From JAWKTM01 sp041399085 (GTDB taxonomy: Bacteria; Planctomycetota; Planctomycetia; Pirellulales; Pirellulaceae): DNA of 11,735 nt. Position 1 is the first letter of the stretch, and each line of letters opens with the position of its first letter. The stretch spans positions 1 to 11,735 of the forward strand of contig JAWKTM010000113.1 of the NCBI GenBank assembly GCA_041399085.1. The letters are read 5' to 3'. The notes beneath the pieces were generated by a model, which saw nothing but the letters and a program-made list of their open reading frames with translations, was not told where the DNA came from and did no database searches. Shown piece after piece: positions 1-9,700 of this stretch. Made by a program: the position numbers and the translations under genes.

Positions 1-936
1 TGGTCTTTCGCCGCGTTCTTTGCCGGCATCGTGCGCGAGCGACAAGGAGATTTTGTATCACTGGTTCGTGAGTTGCCGGACCGTCGAGAGATCGGCGTTC
101 CCGATACGGACCGTGTGGTGCAAGCGATGTATCTCGACGGAGCCGAGCCACGCTGGCGGTTCCGTGTTGGTCCGCGCGAAACGCTCGCGAACTGGATTAC
201 ATCCGCCGACAATCCCTACTTCGCTCGGGCCGCCGCCAATCGGATTTGGAGCCAATTGTTTGGTATCGGAATCGTGGAGCCAATCGATGATTTCTCGGAC
301 GCCAATCCACCGAGCCATCCCGAATTGTTAGATCTGCTGGCGCGGGAATTCGTGTCACATAAGTTTGATCTGAAGTTTATGATTCGCGCCATTACCGCTA
401 CCAACACTTATCAGCTTTCAAGCCGCCAAACACATTCGTCGCAAGTCGATCCACGAACCTTCGCACGGATGTCGTTGCAAGGTCTCACGCCCGAACAGCT
501 CTATGATTGTTTGGCGCAAGCCGCCGGCAGCTACCAGCCGTTTCAGCCTCAGGTAGTGTTTTTCGCCGCGCAGACACCGCAGGGCGAATTCGTCGAAACA
601 TTCGCGGAAGAAGGGGCATCCAAGATTGAACGCGAAACCACGATTCTTCAGTCGCTATTGCTGATGAACGGTCAGCAAGTGTCCCTGGCGGTTTCGCCCG
701 AATCGCCACGTTCCACATTGGGAGCTATTGTGGACTCACCGTTCCTTGACACGAAGGGCAAGATTGAAACACTCTATTTGGCGGCACTCTGCCGAATGCC
801 CACGGAAAGCGAGTGGCGGAAGGCGATTCAATATGTGGAACCGACCGAAGTCACTTTGAACAAAGACGCAACCAAAGCGTTGAGTGATATTTTCTGGGCG
901 TTGCTGAACTCAACCGAGTTCTTGGTGAATCACTGA
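1..936 (+). CDS. DUF1549/DUF1553 family protein, C-terminal part (5' end outside window)
   Basis: The reading frame is open from the first base to the TGA at 934-936, giving 311 visible residues; the GTG at 31 is an internal codon and not the start. The opening residues (WSFAAFFAGI) resemble the end of the DUF1549 domain. From about residue 50 the protein is typical DUF1553: TLANWITSADNPYFARAAAN, then NRIWSQLFG, DDFSDANPPSHPELLDLLA, FDLKFMIRAI and TYQLSS, ending in the usual WALLNSTEFLVNH. In Planctomycetes these proteins often carry an N-terminal cytochrome-c-like (PSCyt1) domain and an export signal, but that part is outside the window. The biochemical role of the family is unknown. It lies 92 bases upstream of the DUF1501 gene on the same strand, the classic pairing of these families, so co-transcription is likely. 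The domain call is confident; any function would be a guess. Confidence 0.93.
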   Translation, partial: WSFAAFFAGIVRERQGDFVSLVRELPDRREIGVPDTDRVVQAMYLDGAEPRWRFRVGPRETLANWITSADNPYFARAAANRIWSQLFGIGIVEPIDDFSDANPPSHPELLDLLAREFVSHKFDLKFMIRAITATNTYQLSSRQTHSSQVDPRTFARMSLQGLTPEQLYDCLAQAAGSYQPFQPQVVFFAAQTPQGEFVETFAEEGASKIERETTILQSLLLMNGQQVSLAVSPESPRSTLGAIVDSPFLDTKGKIETLYLAALCRMPTESEWRKAIQYVEPTEVTLNKDATKALSDIFWALLNSTEFLVNH

Positions 937-1028
937 TCGTCGATCGCCAGTCGTCCTACATACCATGACGAGTGTCAAACCGCCGAAGTTGCCGCTCCAC
1001 ACAATAAGTTTGTTCGGAGGAACGAAAG

Positions 1029-2366
1029 ATGACTCAAACAGGAATCAATCGGCGTGAATTCGCCCGTTTGGCGGCGATGGGCGCGTTTGGGGCGTCGATG
1101 TCCCGCTGGCTCCCGGCGCTGGCCAACGATACCGCGGGCAATCCGGCTCGCACCAAGTCTTGCATCTTGTTGTGGATGCCGGGCGGTCCGAGTCATATCG
1201 ATACGTTCGATCCGAAGCCGGGCCATGCGAACGGGGGCCAGTTCAAGCCGATCGCCACGTCCGTGCCGGGAATACAAATCGGCGAACACTTCCCGAAACT
1301 GGCCCAGCAAATGGAGCATGTGGTACCGATTCGTTCGATGACGAGCAAAGAGGGTGACCACTCGCGTGCCACCTATGTGATTCGCACGGGATATAAAGCC
1401 GAGGGCCCGGTCGCTTATCCCACAATCGGATCGGTGCTGAGCAAGGCGTTGGCGACTCCCGATGCCGAACTGCCGAACTATGTCAGCATCGGGCCGTATC
1501 GGTTCTTGAATCCGGCTGCCTACGCCCCTGGGTTTCTCGGCCCCAAGTTCGCGCCTCTGGTCGTTGGGACATCCAATTCCGCTAACACTGAGAACTACTC
1601 GGACGACAGCCTTCGTGTGCGAAACCTTTCGTATCCCCAAGGGGTCAATGTCGCTCAGGCTGACGCGCGGCTTAATCTACTGGATGGACTGGAAGCGGAT
1701 TTCGCGGCATCTCGCCCCGGAGTGGTCGTGGATAGTCATCAGACCGCCTACCGCCAAGCGGTGCGGATGATGCGCAGCGAAGCCGTGCAAGTCTTCGATC
1801 TATCGGACGAAAAGGCCGCGCTGCGTGACGCTTACGGCCGTAATCAATTCGGACAAGGGTGTTTGTTGGCTCGGCGACTTGTGGAACGCGGCGTTCCGTT
1901 CGTGGAAGTCTCCTTGAATGGCGTCAACGGCAGCAACTCGTTCGCTTGGGATACGCACGTGGAAAACTTTGCGGCCGTGAAGGCGCTGTGTGAAGTTCTG
2001 GATCCAGCTTGGGCCACGCTAATCGCGGATCTGAAACATCGGGGGCTATTGGATTCCACACTGATTGTATGGATGGGCGAGTTCGGTCGAACGCCCCGAA
2101 TCAACGGCAGCGCCGGCCGCGATCATTTCCCGAATGCATGGTCGGCCGTGCTCAGCGGCGGAGGCATCCGCGGCGGGCAAGTCGTGGGCAAGACGAGCCC
2201 GGATGGGGAGTCGGTCGAGGATCGGCCGGTTGTGATCGGCGATTTGATGTCCACCATTAGTAAAGCGCTCGGGGTGGATCCGATGCAGCAGAACATATCC
2301 AACGTCGGGCGGCCCATTCGTATCGCCGATCCCGAAGCTAAACCATTGGATGAGGTGTTGCTATGA
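1029..2366 (+). CDS. DUF1501 family protein, Tat-exported, sulfatase/alkaline-phosphatase-like fold
   Basis: This 445-residue protein has a full-length DUF1501 pattern. The ATG at 1029 is supported by a strong GGAGG at 1016-1020 with an 8-base spacer. The N-terminus has a twin-arginine signal: NRREFARLA with the arginines at residues 8-9, then a small-residue hydrophobic stretch and a likely cleavage site near LPALA (28-32). Family motifs seen are LLWMPGGPSHIDTFDPKPG (about 47-65), GDHSRATYVIRTGY (109-122), AWDTH (306-310), GEFGRTPRING (350-360) and GRDHFPNAW (363-371). The family is related in fold to sulfatases and phosphatases, but its substrate is unknown. Tat export implies folding, perhaps with a metal cofactor, before crossing the inner membrane. 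It follows a DUF1553 gene and overlaps the EF-hand gene by four bases (ATGA), so coupled translation with that gene is expected. The family assignment is near certain; catalytic activity is inference. Confidence 0.95.
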   Translation: MTQTGINRREFARLAAMGAFGASMSRWLPALANDTAGNPARTKSCILLWMPGGPSHIDTFDPKPGHANGGQFKPIATSVPGIQIGEHFPKLAQQMEHVVPIRSMTSKEGDHSRATYVIRTGYKAEGPVAYPTIGSVLSKALATPDAELPNYVSIGPYRFLNPAAYAPGFLGPKFAPLVVGTSNSANTENYSDDSLRVRNLSYPQGVNVAQADARLNLLDGLEADFAASRPGVVVDSHQTAYRQAVRMMRSEAVQVFDLSDEKAALRDAYGRNQFGQGCLLARRLVERGVPFVEVSLNGVNGSNSFAWDTHVENFAAVKALCEVLDPAWATLIADLKHRGLLDSTLIVWMGEFGRTPRINGSAGRDHFPNAWSAVLSGGGIRGGQVVGKTSPDGESVEDRPVVIGDLMSTISKALGVDPMQQNISNVGRPIRIADPEAKPLDEVLL

Positions 2367-4045
2367 GCCGTGTGACGACGCGCGTGATCTTATTAATACT
2401 GGCCGCTCTCGCGGCGTACAACGATGAGTCTTGGGTCTCGGCCGCCGACACCGACGACGCGGATGCCGTTCAACATGTGTTTTACTTGCACGCCGAGCAA
2501 CTCATACCAATGGCGATTCAAGTGCGGATCGACGGCGTTCCGTTGCGGCAAGCGTGGAACAAGTCGCTTGATAAGCGTTTCGACGCTTTCGACAAGGATG
2601 GCGATGGCCAACTTTCGCACGAGGAATCGCGTCACATGCCCACAAAAGATACATTGCTGCGGTTTGGCATCACAGTGATTCGGGACGACGTGCAGCTCGA
2701 TTCGCGGCCGCGCGATGGAAAAGTCACGCGGCGCGAATTTCGCGACTACTTCGAGCGGCTTGGCATTCATCCGTTTGGTTTAATAGCTAATGGGACAGTG
2801 AATTCGGAACAGCAACGCCTGCTGGCGGCTCGCAATCGGGCGCCGGCGAATTTGCATAAACTGCTGTTCGAGAAGTTGGATACCAGCGGCGACGGCAAGC
2901 TTTCCGAGGAAGAATTGACAGTTGCGTCCCACGCGTTGCGCAAGCTGGACCTCGATAGCGACGAGGCGATTAGCTCGGCGGAGCTCGCGCCCATGGTGCA
3001 ACAGTTTTATCAAGCGCTCGAGCCACCCAGTAGAACATCGAACACGCCGACGCTGTTTATCACGGTACCCAATAGTCAAACGGCTCGAGCGACCGTACCC
3101 AGGATAATGTCGATCTATGACGGTCGGGACGAAGTAGCCGAGAAGAACGACAATCAATTGTCTCGTGAGGAGATTGGCTGGGAGGAGGAGTCGTTCAAGT
3201 CAGTCGACGCCGACGGCAACGGAGCGTTGGACTTCGAAGAGATGCAACAGATGTTGCTGAATCCTCCCGCTACGATAACTGTTTCGATCAAGTTGGGAGA
3301 TCTTGCGGATGGCGAGCGGCCACTGGCATTGGCGCGCAAGCAAACCGACCGCGAAGACGACTCGCAAGATAGTGTGACCGTGGGGCGGAGTCAGTTCCAG
3401 TTCGTTGCCGGGTCGGAGGTAGCAGCCGACAGTGCGGCCTCCATCGCGGCCAACCTACTCCGCGCCGTCGATGCGGATAACAACGGCTACCTCGAACCAA
3501 ATGAAGCCATGAGATTCGGCGTCGCGGATGCACAGTTTAGTTCGGTTGACGACGACAACGACCGAAAGTTATTCCCCAATGAGATTGCCGCATTTATCGA
3601 GTCGCTGCTGACATTTACTCGTGGTCGAGTGCAGCTTCAAATTGTGGATCGTGGCCAAGATCTTTTTCGGATGTTGGACACTGATCGTGATAGCCGACTC
3701 TCTCCTCGCGAGTTTCAAACAGCAAGGAGTCGTCTGCCGCAATGGGACCAGGACGGAGATGGATTCGTGGCCATCGAGGAATTGTTGCACCAATACCAGT
3801 TTTCCGTCGAGCCAGTGAGTATTAACGCCTTCGGTGGCATTGCCGGGCAAGGCAGACGAGGTCCGTACGCGGGCGTCTCGGGCCAGATGCAATCGCCGCG
3901 AGTTACTTGGCATTCCAAGATGGATCGTAATGGGGACGGTGACATCACTCAGCGCGAGTTCTTGGGTCCCCGCGAAGTCTTCGAACAACTCGACGCCGAT
4001 AAAGATGGTTTGTTGTCCGCCATTGAAGCCGAAGCCGCGAAATAA
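2363..4045 (+). CDS. Secreted multi-EF-hand calcium-binding protein
   Basis: This 560-residue protein begins with a probable Sec signal peptide: hydrophobic core VILLILAALAAY at about 8-19, cleavage probably near VSAAD (25-29). The ATG lies inside the ATGA overlap with the upstream stop; GAGG at 2352-2355, 7 bases upstream, supports it. Ten EF-hand loops with Asp at position 1 and Glu at position 12 are visible, starting at residues 77, 173, 196, 282, 370, 396, 439, 462, 521 and 544. Examples are DKDGDGQLSHEE, DADGNGALDFEE and DQDGDGFVAIEE. Two degenerate loops (about 114-125 and 259-270) complete six pairs. Loops at 196, 396 and 439 have E, R and S in place of the usual Gly at position 6. 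Short beta-like stretches follow several pairs (231-236, 305-310, 422-428). Calcium binding outside the cytoplasm is likely. No enzymatic domain is visible, so a structural, adhesive or calcium-responsive partner of the DUF1501/DUF1553 proteins is possible but unproven. Confidence 0.92.
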   Translation: MSRVTTRVILLILAALAAYNDESWVSAADTDDADAVQHVFYLHAEQLIPMAIQVRIDGVPLRQAWNKSLDKRFDAFDKDGDGQLSHEESRHMPTKDTLLRFGITVIRDDVQLDSRPRDGKVTRREFRDYFERLGIHPFGLIANGTVNSEQQRLLAARNRAPANLHKLLFEKLDTSGDGKLSEEELTVASHALRKLDLDSDEAISSAELAPMVQQFYQALEPPSRTSNTPTLFITVPNSQTARATVPRIMSIYDGRDEVAEKNDNQLSREEIGWEEESFKSVDADGNGALDFEEMQQMLLNPPATITVSIKLGDLADGERPLALARKQTDREDDSQDSVTVGRSQFQFVAGSEVAADSAASIAANLLRAVDADNNGYLEPNEAMRFGVADAQFSSVDDDNDRKLFPNEIAAFIESLLTFTRGRVQLQIVDRGQDLFRMLDTDRDSRLSPREFQTARSRLPQWDQDGDGFVAIEELLHQYQFSVEPVSINAFGGIAGQGRRGPYAGVSGQMQSPRVTWHSKMDRNGDGDITQREFLGPREVFEQLDADKDGLLSAIEAEAAK

Positions 4046-4053
4046 TTACGTGT

Positions 4054-6627
4054 TCACCTCCCGTCGATCGCGTCGCTGGGCACGAGCAACGTTTCGGGCG
4101 AGAAGGCGAATGCCTCAGGGACATTTAACATTTCAAGGGGCCCGAGCGGGCATTTCGCTCGATCCAACGACCATACTCGCCCCCGTAGGTCACGTGGTAT
4201 GGGAATCAAAAGCAGGTGGCCGCCGTCGACCTGCTCAGGCTGAACTTCGACACCATTCGGATCAAAGAAACGGGGCGGACCAGCGGCCGTGTAATTAGCA
4301 TAGATTGCCAGTCGTTCGGTTTCCGAGGGCACATAAAAATAAAGCCTTGGTGTGGGAGTCCCTTGGCTGTTCGACCAACCAGGCAGCGACAGTCGCGTGC
4401 CTTGTGGAACACTCAAGCGAAACGTGCGTCGCTGACTGATAATCCGGACGCGATATAGGCCCGGTTTCGGCAAGTGAACGTCGACGTCAGTCCATTGATC
4501 GCGCCATTGTGGTCCCGTCTCAATGGATTGGGATGCGACGGTCGTACCATCCGTGGCTGTTACCAGCAATTGCAGGGCCCGCTCCGAAGCGATACGGGGA
4601 CTAAAGGACTCAGCTCGGTCCGCGAATATATGGAACTCCAGCGAATTGCTAAGCCACATCGCTGGCGATTGTTCATCAGAGCTATCCGTCTCGGAGTTCC
4701 CGCCCACTCGATTTAAAGGCAACGGGATCAAGTCCCCATGAAAACGTCGGCTGGTGAATTCGCGAGGTTGAAATGCTGCGACACCTCGCTCGACAAGCGT
4801 CCGAATCTCCTTGTCCGTATTATTGGGAATCGCATCCCACCCCAAAGCCTTCGCGTCTTGCCAATTAAAGGCTGTTGCTAAACCATCGTTGCCAGCGGTT
4901 CGTTCATCGCGAGCCAACAACTGAGATAGTCGGAAAGCGTGAATCATGGAGGAATCGTAAATGCTCCACATATAACGCATCAATTGCTCGGCCGCCGCTT
5001 GTCGTTGCTCGGAACCTCGCTTCGTTTGGTGATACTCGAAATACAACTGGAGATAGATTACATAACGTCCGTAATCGGCCACCCGAGCCGCAATGTTTGG
5101 ATCATCCGCCGCCAATCGCCAAGCGGATTGGAGATCGCGATAGGACAGTGCCAGCTCATGGGAAGTCAGCGTGAACCGCTCCGACCAACGCGTCAGCATC
5201 CTCCGCATCGGCGCCTCGGCCGGCCCAAAGCAGTCGCGCAGAAACTGGTCGAACAACTGCTTTTCATCGGCTTCTGGCTGCCAAGCCAGTCGCGAGCCAA
5301 GGTACCAAGCTGGTCCCATCGCGCCGGAACTGTACGTGGATTCACAGAGAAAACTGTCCACGCCGCGACGATGCCAACCACGTAAACGGTTGGGGCCGAA
5401 TTTTATCGGATCGAAGGAAGGTAGGTCGTGCGACCAGTCGGGTATGGACCAATAATCATACACACCCAAGGCGGGCACTTTTTCGCTCCAGGCATCTAGC
5501 AATTGGTCTGGGGATAGGCCGGTACGCTGAAAAGCGTACGGAATTACCTGGACATAGACATTTGGTTCCAACGCGATGTTCGGAACGGCGGCATGTTCGT
5601 TGTAGGCGAACAGACTCACGCGGCCGTCGGGAAAATCTTGACGCACGGCTCTCGCAACTTGATTAGCCACATGAAACACACGATCGCTCACGGAGCCAAT
5701 CGCAATGGATTCTGGCGCCGTGCAATGCCCGCCTCCATCGGCCGGCTCCACCGAGACAGCCCAGGCGTGCGGATCCTCGGGATCTCGTTCTCGCCGTTGA
5801 CGATAGGATTCGACCCGATCTTGCACATAGAGTGATACAACTTCGGGATTGCCCGCACAAAACTTGGCCGTGATGGACCACGGCACTCGCTTGCCATCGA
5901 TCATCGCTCGCCATTCAGAATGAGCCTCCAGTTGCGTGCGATACTTGAGATTGAACGCTTCGCCCGTATGGCCGGATACTTGAAACTCGCCGCCGAAGCG
6001 ATTGCGCCTTTGCCAATCGGTCCAACGTTGTTGGAGTCGGCGTTCTGGGTCGAGTGGCAGATTTCCACCGAAGCCTCCGGTTCCCGCGAACACGCGAGAT
6101 CGAAATGCGGGCCGCGCCGATAGAGGTCGTGATAGGCGGATATCATTGCGCTGGGGAACGATTGTCCAACGTTCCGAAGGAAAGTACCAGCGACATCCAA
6201 GCTGCTCCAAGTACAAATAGATGCCGTGGCACAGTCCCAGGTCAGTGGAACCGACAATCCACAGTCGTGAGTCGCCGTCGGGCACGACCGCGCATGCTTC
6301 ACCGCTGCCCTCTGGCACTTGCCGACCGATATGCTCTGGCACATCGGAACTGTCGGTGCGTCTCACATAAATCCCACGCGATTCATCGTCCAAGCTTGTC
6401 GCGAACTCGACGCCGGTGGCGTGCCGCAACGTTTCTTTCAGATCACTTACGGCTGCCGCTAATTTTGGCCGCATCCCATCCGGAACATGCAGCGTCTGGT
6501 AGTAGAGCGACGCGGGCTCCGCGCAGTTCGTCGAGCCGGCCCCAACCCAATGAAAGATGGCGACGGCCACAGCAGCGAGTGTGATTCCGCGAAGTGTCGC
6601 GACTCGATGTTTGTAGCTAGTTCGCAT
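4054..6627 (-). CDS. Secreted DUF4838 protein, putative glycoside-hydrolase-like
   Basis: This 857-residue protein starts at the ATG complementary to 6625-6627, preceded by GGGGAG (complement of 6632-6637) with a 4-base spacer. A signal peptide is seen: basic start, hydrophobic core GITLAAVAVAIFHWVGA (14-30), cleavage near TNCAEP (33-38). Residues about 40-165 look like the alpha-glucuronidase-type N-terminal domain, with LWIVGSTDLGLCHGIYLYLE and GCRWYFPSE (144-152). The DUF4838 core spans roughly 235-570, with FCAGNPEV, VSVEPADGGGHC (291-302), LFAYNEHAAVP, YDYWSIPDWSHDLP and SGAMGPAWYLGSRLAWQP. The C-terminal part (about 650-840) alternates short hydrophobic and polar stretches like a beta-sandwich, perhaps carbohydrate binding. 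Acidic residues at 294, 297, 344 and 429 lie in the best-conserved-looking stretches and could be catalytic, but I cannot assign them. It probably acts on polysaccharide outside the cytoplasm. It converges on the EF-hand gene with 8 bases between stops and has no operon partner in the window. The family call is good; the activity is inferred. Confidence 0.88.
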   Translation of the reverse strand: MRTSYKHRVATLRGITLAAVAVAIFHWVGAGSTNCAEPASLYYQTLHVPDGMRPKLAAAVSDLKETLRHATGVEFATSLDDESRGIYVRRTDSSDVPEHIGRQVPEGSGEACAVVPDGDSRLWIVGSTDLGLCHGIYLYLEQLGCRWYFPSERWTIVPQRNDIRLSRPLSARPAFRSRVFAGTGGFGGNLPLDPERRLQQRWTDWQRRNRFGGEFQVSGHTGEAFNLKYRTQLEAHSEWRAMIDGKRVPWSITAKFCAGNPEVVSLYVQDRVESYRQRRERDPEDPHAWAVSVEPADGGGHCTAPESIAIGSVSDRVFHVANQVARAVRQDFPDGRVSLFAYNEHAAVPNIALEPNVYVQVIPYAFQRTGLSPDQLLDAWSEKVPALGVYDYWSIPDWSHDLPSFDPIKFGPNRLRGWHRRGVDSFLCESTYSSGAMGPAWYLGSRLAWQPEADEKQLFDQFLRDCFGPAEAPMRRMLTRWSERFTLTSHELALSYRDLQSAWRLAADDPNIAARVADYGRYVIYLQLYFEYHQTKRGSEQRQAAAEQLMRYMWSIYDSSMIHAFRLSQLLARDERTAGNDGLATAFNWQDAKALGWDAIPNNTDKEIRTLVERGVAAFQPREFTSRRFHGDLIPLPLNRVGGNSETDSSDEQSPAMWLSNSLEFHIFADRAESFSPRIASERALQLLVTATDGTTVASQSIETGPQWRDQWTDVDVHLPKPGLYRVRIISQRRTFRLSVPQGTRLSLPGWSNSQGTPTPRLYFYVPSETERLAIYANYTAAGPPRFFDPNGVEVQPEQVDGGHLLLIPIPRDLRGRVWSLDRAKCPLGPLEMLNVPEAFAFSPETLLVPSDAIDGR

Positions 6628-6724
6628 AAAACTCCCCGATCCTTTATTCCAATGGGATGTCTACTGCTGTAGGCTAATCCCACTCCAATTATGAAGGTTT
6701 CCGGCTGTTGTCGAGGCACGCACC
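6628..6724. promoter_or_regulatory. Divergent intergenic region, start signals for both flanking genes
   Basis: These 97 bases separate two divergently transcribed genes, so promoters for both must lie here or inside the coding ends. The visible signals are translational: GGGGAG (complement of 6632-6637) for the leftward DUF4838 gene and GAGG at 6713-6716 for the rightward TPR gene. I find no convincing -35/-10 pair on either strand; TTGGAG with a weak AGTAGA 17 bases further on the minus strand is the best and is poor. A promoter recognised by an alternative sigma factor is possible. The call rests on gene layout, not on a recognised promoter. Confidence 0.4.
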
Positions 6725-9700
6725 ATGCTATTTGAATTGCGCGACACAATTCCCGAGGTGTCTCCGTCATGGATCGAAGCGAGGGACGCGTTCTTGGCCG
6801 GGCATTCCCGGAAGGCCTGGGCGCTGGCGACAAATCTGAGAGGCGGCAATGCATTGCGCCTCGCCAACGATTTCATCCTCAACGTGGAGATCGCCCGAGC
6901 CTCGTCCGCGCATCGAACGTACATGGCGTTGGCGCGTGGAGCCATGCGAGCTTTCCCCGAGGATCCCATCGTAAGGCTTTATCACGCCCGTGTGTTGCTG
7001 ACTCGGGGGCGATATACCGAGGGCCTGGAGTTTCTCTTGGGATGCGAGTCCACGCTGGGGCGGTCCCATCGGGCTCTATGGACCACGGAATTGGCGAACA
7101 TGTACGGCGCCGCGGGCTTCGACGCGAGCTGCCGTAAATGGCTGGCCGCGGCACGCAATGAATCGGGTATCGATGCTCCTTTGGCGCTTTATACCCAATC
7201 GTGCGCATGCGAGGGAATGCAGCAATGGGAGCTGGCGATTGAATTGGCGGCGAAGTGCGTGGCGGCCGCCCCCGATTGGACGCGGGCCCGGGCGTACCTG
7301 GCGAATTGCCTGCTAGCTCGGGGACGTGTCGAGGAAGCCGAAAGGGAGTTGGCTGAGGCCGTTCGGCGGGGCCACGAAGAGGCGTTGGTTGACATGTCTC
7401 GCGCGATGTTGGCGATGTCGTTAGGGCGATTCGACGAGGCGAGGCAGGCGTTGGAGGCGGTCTTGCGAGACTGGCCGCAGGCCGAGTTTTTGCATTGGGT
7501 CCGTCGAACACTTTGTATTCTCTTGGTTGAGTTGGGCGATCTCGAAGCCGCGAGGCAATTGGTAGCTGGTCACGAACAGCGGTATGCGCTGCCGGAGATT
7601 CCGGAAGTAGCCAGCGGAGGGCACTGTTATCTTCCCTTGCCATTGGTGGCACAAAACAAGAACCAGTGTGTGCCCACTTCCGTTGCCATGGCTGCTTTCC
7701 CGCAAGGCTACCGCTTGGATCCCGATGTTATGTTTCGCGAGATGCATGGTCGCGAGGGAACACCGCTCTGGCGAATGCGGAGTTGGGCGGAAGAGCATGG
7801 TCTGAGCGTGATCCCGATCCGGCTGGAAAAGGAGGCCATCGTTTCCATACTGGCGCATGGCGTGCCGCTGATTGGCGCTCTGGAAGGGCCGTTCGATAGC
7901 CATGTGGATGTGATATGTGGATATAATGATAGCCTGCAAACTTTATATGTGCGCGATCCAGCGCATTGGGCGCCGGCGGCGTGGCCATGGGAGTTGGGGC
8001 TGGCGCGGTACGCGATGCACGGGGGCGTGTACGCAGTGATCGATCAAGGCCGGACCGAGGTCTTGGCCGCGGCAAATTCCGTGCGCGCCGAGCATTGTGC
8101 GGCATTGTTGGAGCTTTCCCAAGCGGTGGCCCAGGGGGAGATCGCCAAGGCTGAACACGCCTACACATGCATTCCCGATGAAGTGGACGCCGCGACGTTA
8201 CGCGATGGTTATGCCGTGAATGTGGTGATTTCACCGCTCAATTTTCGGGAACGGATGCGAGCGATCTCGGAGGACGAGAATGCGAAGTTGCTGCCTCGAT
8301 TTCGCGCGTTAATGTCGTTGGGATCGGACGACGCGAGGGACTTGCTGGACAAATTGCTTGAGACGGAGAAGTCACAGCGACTTGGGGTGGGGATGCGTCG
8401 GTATCTCACACTTCAGAAACAAATGGCCGATGGGCATTGGCGGCAAGCCTTGGCCAGCGTGGAGCGATTGCTGTTGTCTGGTGGCGGCATCTCGCATTTT
8501 TGGGAATTGAAAAGCGATATCTTGGCGGAACTAGGGGATCATGAAGCCAGTCGCGATGCCCTGGGAAAAGCCATTGAGTTGGAACCATTGCGGATTTCGC
8601 TGCGGGAAAAGGCGCTCCATCAATCGGCCCATCGCATGACGTTGGCGGAATATCTGGAAGAGTTCGACTCGCTGTTGGCGCGGGATCCCGACGATAAGCG
8701 GCTATTATGGGCGCGGGCCGACGCTTTAATGGAAGGTCCCGATGGGCGGGAGTATGAACGTGCGGCTTTGGAAGCGTCTCGGTGGTTTCCCCGTGCGCCG
8801 GCCGTGTATCTGGGATTGCTGAATTGGTATCAGGCTCAAGGCCGCCGCGATTTGACGGACGCCATGTTGAAGCTGGCCCGCGAACGACTGCCGGATGTGT
8901 TTGGCGATTCGTCTGAAGCGGTTCCGCAAGAAACGTCCGGAGCGACCGAGGGCGACGACGCTAAGGCTCTGCCCGATGATAAAGACGAGTTGCTCAAGCT
9001 GTTATGGGCGGTCAACGATGCGCGACGTCCCGCCGCCGTCCAGCGGGTGCTGGATATGCAGCAATCGGGGCAGTTGCATTGGTACGAAGCGGCGCGTCTA
9101 GCAGCCTGCCGACTGTTGATCCCCGATCAGCCCGATATGAAAACGGCGAGCCCCGATGCTATTCTGCCGGCTTTGCCACCAGGGGCGGCTCATTGGTATG
9201 CGCGTGTGTTGTGCGACGCACTCACGGACCACGCCCCGTCGCTAAAAATTGCGTTGGACGTAAACGAGTGGCTCGATCGTGTCGTGCCGGCGATACGATC
9301 TTATCCAGAGCTTTGGTTTCAACGCGTATTACTGCTGGAACATGGTAAGCAAATGGAGCGAGCGCTGGATGAGTTGCGTCAACTATTAGAGCTGTATCCC
9401 GCCTATTCCTCGGCGTTGTATCGCATGGGGATCGTGAAATACCGCCAAGAAGATTTTTTGTCCGCGTGCCGGTACTTGGATCAAGCACTGGAGGTTAATC
9501 CGGGGTTGATGGGCGCGATGGACGCGCTCGTCACGATTCATGAGACGATGGGAAATCGCAAGGAAGCTTTGCGATATGTCCGGATGTTGCGTCGCAAATT
9601 GCCATATTCGCTTAACTACTTGCGAGACGAAGTTGCCGCGGTGGCCGAATTGGAGTCGGCCAATGCGGCCGAGGCAATTTTGGCGGAGCATGCCGTCGAC

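Noticed and set aside
975..1640. 221-codon open frame on the minus strand inside the DUF1501 gene
   Set aside because: It lies antisense to a gene with clear family motifs; its translation is arginine-rich and low in recognisable motifs, as expected of a shadow frame.
3834..4298. 154-codon plus-strand frame across the convergent junction
   Set aside because: It overlaps the end of the EF-hand gene out of frame and the DUF4838 gene in antisense; the translation has no recognisable features.
6510..6627. Cys35 after the hydrophobic signal of the DUF4838 protein as a lipoprotein attachment site
   Set aside because: The preceding residues (GSTNC) do not fit the lipobox pattern, so ordinary signal peptidase I cleavage is more likely.
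6691..6735. Possible 14-codon leader peptide overlapping the TPR gene start
   Set aside because: It has an ATG and a stop, but no convincing ribosome-binding site, and a frame this short is expected by chance.
6879..7652. 257-codon open frame on the minus strand inside the TPR gene
   Set aside because: The product is rich in Pro, Arg and Ser with no domain, and it is fully antisense to a well-supported coding region.
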